From JAHFJA01 sp964357385 (GTDB taxonomy: Bacteria > Patescibacteriota > Patescibacteriia > JACQRZ01): 10,255 nt of DNA. A model generated the notes under the pieces. That model worked only from the letters and a program-made list of their open reading frames with translations. It did not search any database and had not been told where the DNA came from. The position numbers and the translations under genes were made by a program. Every line of letters starts with the position of its first letter. The first letter of the stretch is position 1. The DNA lies in contig CAYHKW010000035.1 in NCBI GenBank assembly GCA_964357385.1, forward strand, positions 1-10,255, given 5' to 3'. Below, in pieces: positions 6,502-10,255 of this stretch.

Positions 6502-7152
6502 TCACAGTTGCTGAACAACAACACGATCACGACGCCCGGCATCCCACACACGGTCGTACTCGAAGCGGCGCACGATCACGCGGAGCGTGCCAACGTCATC
6601 GACGTCGACATACGCAACGAAGCGCTCATCATTGACCTTAAACGGGAATAGAGTTGCATAGCCATCTTGTCTAAGCCATTCTCTGCTTCCTTTGTTAAGG
6701 CAAAACTCACGGATCTGATGCTGAGTCAGACAGTACGAATCGAAATCTTCAGATAGCGATCCAAACATCCGCTTGAATGTGGCATCTTTCTGAATTTCGA
6801 ATACTGAAACGTTGATTTCTGGCGTTGCGTTCCCTGGCACATCCAAACCCCACCCCTTAAAGTCAGAATCAATGCCCCACTTGAAAACATCATCTGCCTT
6901 GGCGAGGGTTTTTGTCCCGTCGCAGTCCGTAATGAGGATTGTTTTGTCTTCATTGAGTAGCTTCAAGATAACTTCTGTTCCTTTCGCCTTTTCCTTCTTG
7001 GCTGCTATCTGGCCATTAATAATCTCCAAAATCATTGTTTGTTTATCTTTTGAAAGACCAACAAGCTTTTTGAGTATATCACTGGTAAAACCCTGTGCCT
7101 GTAATGAAGCCAATACCTCGTTATCAAGAGTGTTTATAACACCATTTTCCAT
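6502..7152 (-). CDS. DGR target (variable) protein
   Basis: A 216-residue protein whose last 39 residues (178-216) are encoded by the VR, ending at a TGA directly after the repeat. Residues 1-55 look helical and include a Lys-rich stretch (52-57). The middle (about 70-130) is mixed, with ITDCDGTKTL and a KWGIDSDFKGWGLDVP segment. The block CLTQHQIREFC...WLRQDGYATLFPFKV (about 141-173) leads into the variable tail. There is no signal peptide or membrane segment, so it appears cytoplasmic unless exported another way. I do not recognise a named domain in the N-terminal part. The VR-encoded tail RRFEYDRVWDAGRRDRVVVQ resembles the C-terminal display region of other DGR targets, which usually have a C-type-lectin or similar ligand-binding fold; that fold is inferred. 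It has its own promoter, Shine-Dalgarno site and terminator. Confidence 0.93.
   Translation of the reverse strand: MENGVINTLDNEVLASLQAQGFTSDILKKLVGLSKDKQTMILEIINGQIAAKKEKAKGTEVILKLLNEDKTILITDCDGTKTLAKADDVFKWGIDSDFKGWGLDVPGNATPEINVSVFEIQKDATFKRMFGSLSEDFDSYCLTQHQIREFCLNKGSREWLRQDGYATLFPFKVNDERFVAYVDVDDVGTLRVIVRRFEYDRVWDAGRRDRVVVQQL
6505..6622 (-). repeat. DGR variable repeat (VR)
   Basis: The 118-bp 3' end of the target gene. Compared with the TR it changes 14 residues: 181, 183, 185, 187, 191, 193, 195, 199, 201, 204, 206, 207, 209 and 215. All 11 Asn codons of the TR are replaced (Tyr, Asp, Arg or Ile), and there is also one D to V, one E to G and one K to Q. All nucleotide differences are at TR adenines. 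The last part of the coding strand (CGTGTTGTTGTTCAG) is nearly free of adenine and identical in both repeats, so it is the likely site where mutagenic homing begins. Confidence 0.97.
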
Positions 7153-7159
7153 GATTTTT

Positions 7160-7165
7160 CTCCTT
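7160..7165 (-). promoter_or_regulatory. Strong Shine-Dalgarno site of the DGR target gene
   Basis: AAGGAG on the minus strand, 7 nt before ATG 7152. It is the only clear Shine-Dalgarno site among the genes here whose start is visible, which supports this start and suggests efficient translation of the target protein. Confidence 0.8.
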
Positions 7166-7200
7166 TTTTAAAGTACTTACAATATGCTTTCTTGTATCGG

Positions 7201-7229
7201 AGCATAGCATATTTTACCATTTTTGTCAA
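7201..7229 (-). promoter_or_regulatory. Sigma70-type promoter of the DGR target gene
   Basis: The minus strand reads TTGACA (7224-7229), a 17-bp spacer and TATGCT (7201-7206). The predicted start of transcription near 7194 gives a leader of about 40 nt. The perfect -35 box and ideal spacing suggest substantial constitutive expression. Confidence 0.8.
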
Positions 7230-7250
7230 GTAGGTTTGGGCATTAAAAGC

Positions 7251-7280
7251 AAAGAAACCCTATAAATATAGGGTTTCTTT
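7251..7280 (-). terminator. Terminator of the pheT-glyS operon
   Basis: A perfect inverted repeat AAAGAAACCCTATA/TATAGGGTTTCTTT (14-bp stem, 2-nt centre), starting 16 bp after the glyS stop. On the minus strand it is followed by GCTTTTAATG and its own arm ends in TTTCTTT. It marks the boundary between the synthetase operon and the DGR. Confidence 0.8.
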
Positions 7281-7296
7281 GGTCAAGAACGACTCA

Positions 7297-8688
7297 CTAC
7301 TTAACCTGCCCTCGAATATACTCCGCCAACTCTGCAATAGCCACGCGCTCCTGTTTCATAGAATCTCGATAACGAACGGTTACGGTATTATCTTCAGGGG
7401 TTTCGAAATCAACCGTTATACAAAACGGGGTACCGATCTCGTCCTGGCGGCGATAGCGCTTGCCGATGCTTTGGGTTTCGTCATATTGAACCATCCATTC
7501 ATTTCTTAACGTCTGTGCAATCGTTCGAGACAAGTCAGTTAATGGTTCTTTTTTACTGAGCGGTAAAACAGCGACCTTGAATGGTGCAAGTGAAAAAGGA
7601 AATTTAAGAACTACACGCTTGTCAGTTTCTCCTTCTTCTGAAGTAGGTGCTTCTTCCTCATGGTAAGCATCAGTAAGCACAGCAAGCATTGTGCGTCCGA
7701 CCCCCACCGATGATTCAATAATATGAGGAATAAATTTTTCATTCGTTGTAGGATCCGTGTAGGTAAGTTCTTGACCTGAAAATTTCGAATGTTGAGTCAA
7801 GTCATAATTTCCACGCGCATGGATCCCTTCAAGCTCCTTAAAACCAAATGGAAAACGATATTCAATATCGTATGCTTCTTTTGCATAAAATACGAGATTC
7901 TCATGTTTATGCCACTGCAAATTTTCTTCCTTAATACCGAGATCAAGATAATACTGCCAGCGAGCTTGACGAAGCTTTTCGTATTCTTCCATCTCTTTAT
8001 CAGGAGTAATAAAATACTGCATCTCCATTTGCTCAAATTCTCGTGTGCGAAAAATAAACTGCCGAGCGGTGATTTCATTTCGGAACGCTTTACCAATCTG
8101 AGCAATTCCAAATGGTAATTTTTTGCGGGATGTATTCAGTACATTTTCAAAATTAACGTATATACCCTGACATGTCTCACCGCGCAAATATACAGGCTCC
8201 TTTGTCCAATCTCCGGTGAAGTTCCCAAGATTGGATTTCACCAACAGGTTGAATTTTTTTACCTCTGAAAAATCAGTATTGCCACACTTGGGACATTTGA
8301 TCTTTTTCATGTTTTCCAAAAACAGAGTGTTGATTTCTTCTTCACTCATTTTTTCATCAGCAAAGACGTCTACTGCCTCCAAAAGATGATCGACACGGGA
8401 ACGAGTATGGCAACTTTTACACTCAGTAAGCGGGTCAGAAAAACCGCCAACATGGCCGCTCGCTTCCCAAATCTTGGGATGCATAAAAATAGCAGAATCA
8501 AGTCCAACAATATCATCACGTTGTTGTACCATAGTCTTCCACCATGCTCGTTTGATATTATTTGCAAGCTCTACGCCAAGCTGACCATAATCATAGACGG
8601 CCGAGAACCCCCCATAAATCTCCGAACTGGGAAAAATAAACCCGCGGCGTTTGCACAGCGAAATAATCTGTTCCATGTCGTTAATCAT
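7297..8688 (-). CDS. glyS: Glycyl-tRNA synthetase, class II homodimer type
   Basis: Charges tRNA-Gly with glycine using ATP. 463 residues, the usual size for the eukaryote/archaeal-like alpha2 enzyme (also called glyQS), not the bacterial alpha2-beta2 form. Seen in order: CKRRGFIFPSSEIYGG near the N-terminus; a Cys pair C90-x2-C93 and another C132-x2-C135, probably binding zinc; class II motif 2 with FRNE (202-205) and RTREFEQME (214-222); PHIIESSVGVGRTMLAVL with motif 3 Arg332; and a C-terminal anticodon-binding domain from about residue 367. The start is 3 bp after the pheT stop, so translation is probably coupled. ATG 8676 (MEQII) is an equally possible start and begins closer to the family consensus. 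Confidence 0.97.
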   Translation of the reverse strand: MINDMEQIISLCKRRGFIFPSSEIYGGFSAVYDYGQLGVELANNIKRAWWKTMVQQRDDIVGLDSAIFMHPKIWEASGHVGGFSDPLTECKSCHTRSRVDHLLEAVDVFADEKMSEEEINTLFLENMKKIKCPKCGNTDFSEVKKFNLLVKSNLGNFTGDWTKEPVYLRGETCQGIYVNFENVLNTSRKKLPFGIAQIGKAFRNEITARQFIFRTREFEQMEMQYFITPDKEMEEYEKLRQARWQYYLDLGIKEENLQWHKHENLVFYAKEAYDIEYRFPFGFKELEGIHARGNYDLTQHSKFSGQELTYTDPTTNEKFIPHIIESSVGVGRTMLAVLTDAYHEEEAPTSEEGETDKRVVLKFPFSLAPFKVAVLPLSKKEPLTDLSRTIAQTLRNEWMVQYDETQSIGKRYRRQDEIGTPFCITVDFETPEDNTVTVRYRDSMKQERVAIAELAEYIRGQVK

Positions 8689-8691
8689 AAT

Positions 8692-10255
8692 CTAGGTATT
8701 CAATTCAAAAGTTTCTGCATGAAGGGCTTTGGCATCGGTGTCAGATAATTCACGATACGTTACACGAATCGTGTATCGAACCCCTGCTTCCAGAGGGTAT
8801 CGATCGACAATTACGACTGACCATGCCTGTTCCCCCAAGGTCTTATAGAGACCCGCTATATATTCCCCTGCTTCTTCATCGCCTGAACATACCACATTGA
8901 CATCCAAAGAGACAAGTTTTGTTGTTAGTTCAGCGACCGCAACCTGATCGGGCATGTTCATAGCCTGCATCGCCGCATCCATGTTTATCTCTGCGATTAC
9001 CGCATCAGGATAGGCCTCGTCATTGAGCACACCGCAAATCCCCAGAGCATTCCCTTCTACGATAATATCCCAACATGAATAGGGGTTCATGCACGATGGC
9101 ACGATGGACGATTTTTTAAATGTTGGCATCAAGCCCATACGCCCTAATACTGAGAGTACATCTTGATGTATGCGGGACATCCCTTGAGTATCACTGTTTG
9201 AAATATATGCCAACGCAAGCATATCGTACTCAACATAATTGCTGCTGTTCATACCAAATGCTTTGCCATACTCAAATAGTTGCATTGGGTTTACATTGCG
9301 TTTTTGATATTGCTCTTTTTGTAACAACATTCCCGCTAAGACACTTTGACGCAGCTCAGGATATTCTTCGTTGACCGCATTTTGCGTCATGATTGGTTTT
9401 TCATCACGATAGCGCACTGATGCATTTAATTCAGAGGATACCAAAGGAAGCGAACGAATTTCATCATATCCTCGACTCACCAGCATGTCGGCAATCATCT
9501 CTGCCCAGGAAAGTCGCGGTGGGGTTATATCGGTGGTAATGGGCAACACAGGAACGTCTTCAATATTGATTTTGTCATATCCCACCATGCGAATTACTTC
9601 TTCAGCGAGATCTTCACCGCACGATACATCCGTACGAAATACCGGTACCGTCACATGCCACATTGAGTCTTTATCATCCACACCGAATGACAATCGCTCT
9701 AATATTGTTTTTGATTGTTCAGCAGAGATAGCAATACCTGCGATCATTGATGGCAACGTAGGGTCAAAATCGACAACAACAGGTGATGGCGGTTTCGGGA
9801 AATATTCAAACAGCGATGAAGAAATTGTGCCTCCTGCATGTTCTTGAAGCAACGAAACAAGCAAGCAAAACGCATCATACGCAGACATTGAATCAAGATC
9901 TTTGCTTAATCGATTCCCTGCTTCGGTAACAATATGAAGTGAGCGCATGTTGTCTCGAATCACCGCAGGGTCGTAGACGGCCATCTCTACAATGACGGAA
10001 TTAGTTGATTCGCTAATCGCCCCATATCGCGAACCCACAATGCCCGCTAATGCAATTGGCGATTGTTCGTCTTGGATCAGAAGATAGCGACTATCATTTG
10101 AAAGCGGATAGGTGCTGCCGTCTAGCGTTTCAACAGAATCAAATACCGTATTCATCTTCCAAGAAAGAGTTCCTTGTGTCGCTCCAGCATCGATCAAATG
10201 TGATGGATACCCCGTCATGATCATGACGTAATTCGAAATATCAACCAAAAGACTA
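8692..10255 (-). CDS. pheT: Phenylalanyl-tRNA synthetase beta subunit, 5' part outside window
   Basis: The frame stays open to the right edge, so about 520 C-terminal residues are visible. The beta subunit pairs with PheS to charge tRNA-Phe and carries editing and tRNA-binding domains. Visible in order: the B3/4 editing-domain part with VDISNYVM, ETLDGSTYPL and IALAGIVGS; a B5 domain with VFRTDVSCGEDLAEEVIRMV; the class II-like core without catalytic motifs (SWAEMIADMLVSRGYDEI); and a C-terminal FDX-ACB-like anticodon-binding domain (about the last 85 residues, VVIVDRYPLEAGVRYTIRVTYREL). The N-terminal tRNA-binding domain is beyond the edge. It is the first visible gene of an operon with glyS. 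Confidence 0.95.
   Translation of the reverse strand, partial: SLLVDISNYVMIMTGYPSHLIDAGATQGTLSWKMNTVFDSVETLDGSTYPLSNDSRYLLIQDEQSPIALAGIVGSRYGAISESTNSVIVEMAVYDPAVIRDNMRSLHIVTEAGNRLSKDLDSMSAYDAFCLLVSLLQEHAGGTISSSLFEYFPKPPSPVVVDFDPTLPSMIAGIAISAEQSKTILERLSFGVDDKDSMWHVTVPVFRTDVSCGEDLAEEVIRMVGYDKINIEDVPVLPITTDITPPRLSWAEMIADMLVSRGYDEIRSLPLVSSELNASVRYRDEKPIMTQNAVNEEYPELRQSVLAGMLLQKEQYQKRNVNPMQLFEYGKAFGMNSSNYVEYDMLALAYISNSDTQGMSRIHQDVLSVLGRMGLMPTFKKSSIVPSCMNPYSCWDIIVEGNALGICGVLNDEAYPDAVIAEINMDAAMQAMNMPDQVAVAELTTKLVSLDVNVVCSGDEEAGEYIAGLYKTLGEQAWSVVIVDRYPLEAGVRYTIRVTYRELSDTDAKALHAETFELNT

Noticed and set aside
6502..6504. TGA read as Gly (alternative code of some CPR lineages)
   Set aside because: TGA ends the target gene exactly at the end of the VR, and the synthetase, gpmI and peptidase genes are full length under the standard code.
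1..10255. CRISPR array, insertion sequence or prophage genes
   Set aside because: No regularly spaced repeats, transposase, terminal inverted repeats, integrase or phage structural genes were seen.

Overview
The window looks like a bacterial chromosome segment, most likely from a member of the Candidate Phyla Radiation (Patescibacteria). This assignment is an inference. It rests on a chromosomal diversity-generating retroelement (DGR) of the type common in that group, an orphan F420-0:gamma-glutamyl-ligase-like protein with no visible F420 pathway, sparse Shine-Dalgarno sites, and a LAGLIDADG endonuclease beside a tRNA gene. The standard code (TGA as stop) fits every core gene.

Left part (1-3362): the 3' end of a VanZ-like membrane protein (+) overlaps tail to tail with a CofE-like ligase (-). 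Upstream of the ligase on the minus strand are a two-motif LAGLIDADG homing endonuclease and an intact tRNA-Leu(CAA) with a strong sigma70-type promoter. gpmI (independent phosphoglycerate mutase, +) diverges from that promoter and ends at a hairpin that can terminate both strands. An M16 zinc peptidase gene (-) ends at the same hairpin.

Middle (4677-7229): a DGR. In minus-strand order it holds a target protein gene whose last 39 codons are the variable repeat (VR, 6505-6622), a terminator, a spacer, the template repeat (TR, 6078-6195), and the DGR reverse transcriptase (4677-5669). TR and VR are both 118 bp and align without gaps. They differ at 18 positions, and every difference falls on an adenine of the TR strand, which is the signature of adenine-specific mutagenic retrohoming. 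All 11 Asn (AAY) codons of the TR are changed in the VR. The accessory protein Avd is also present, but on the opposite (+) strand between RT and TR. Its 5' part is out of frame with the nearby ATGs at a run of nine C (5702-5710), so either avd is switched on and off by tract slippage or the assembly has an indel there.

Right part (7251-10255): glyS (glycyl-tRNA synthetase) and pheT (phenylalanyl-tRNA synthetase beta subunit, cut by the window edge) form a minus-strand operon that ends at a 14-bp-stem hairpin. The DGR therefore sits between a translation operon and the peptidase gene. The target gene has its own promoter, Shine-Dalgarno site and terminator, so its expression appears separate from that of RT and TR.
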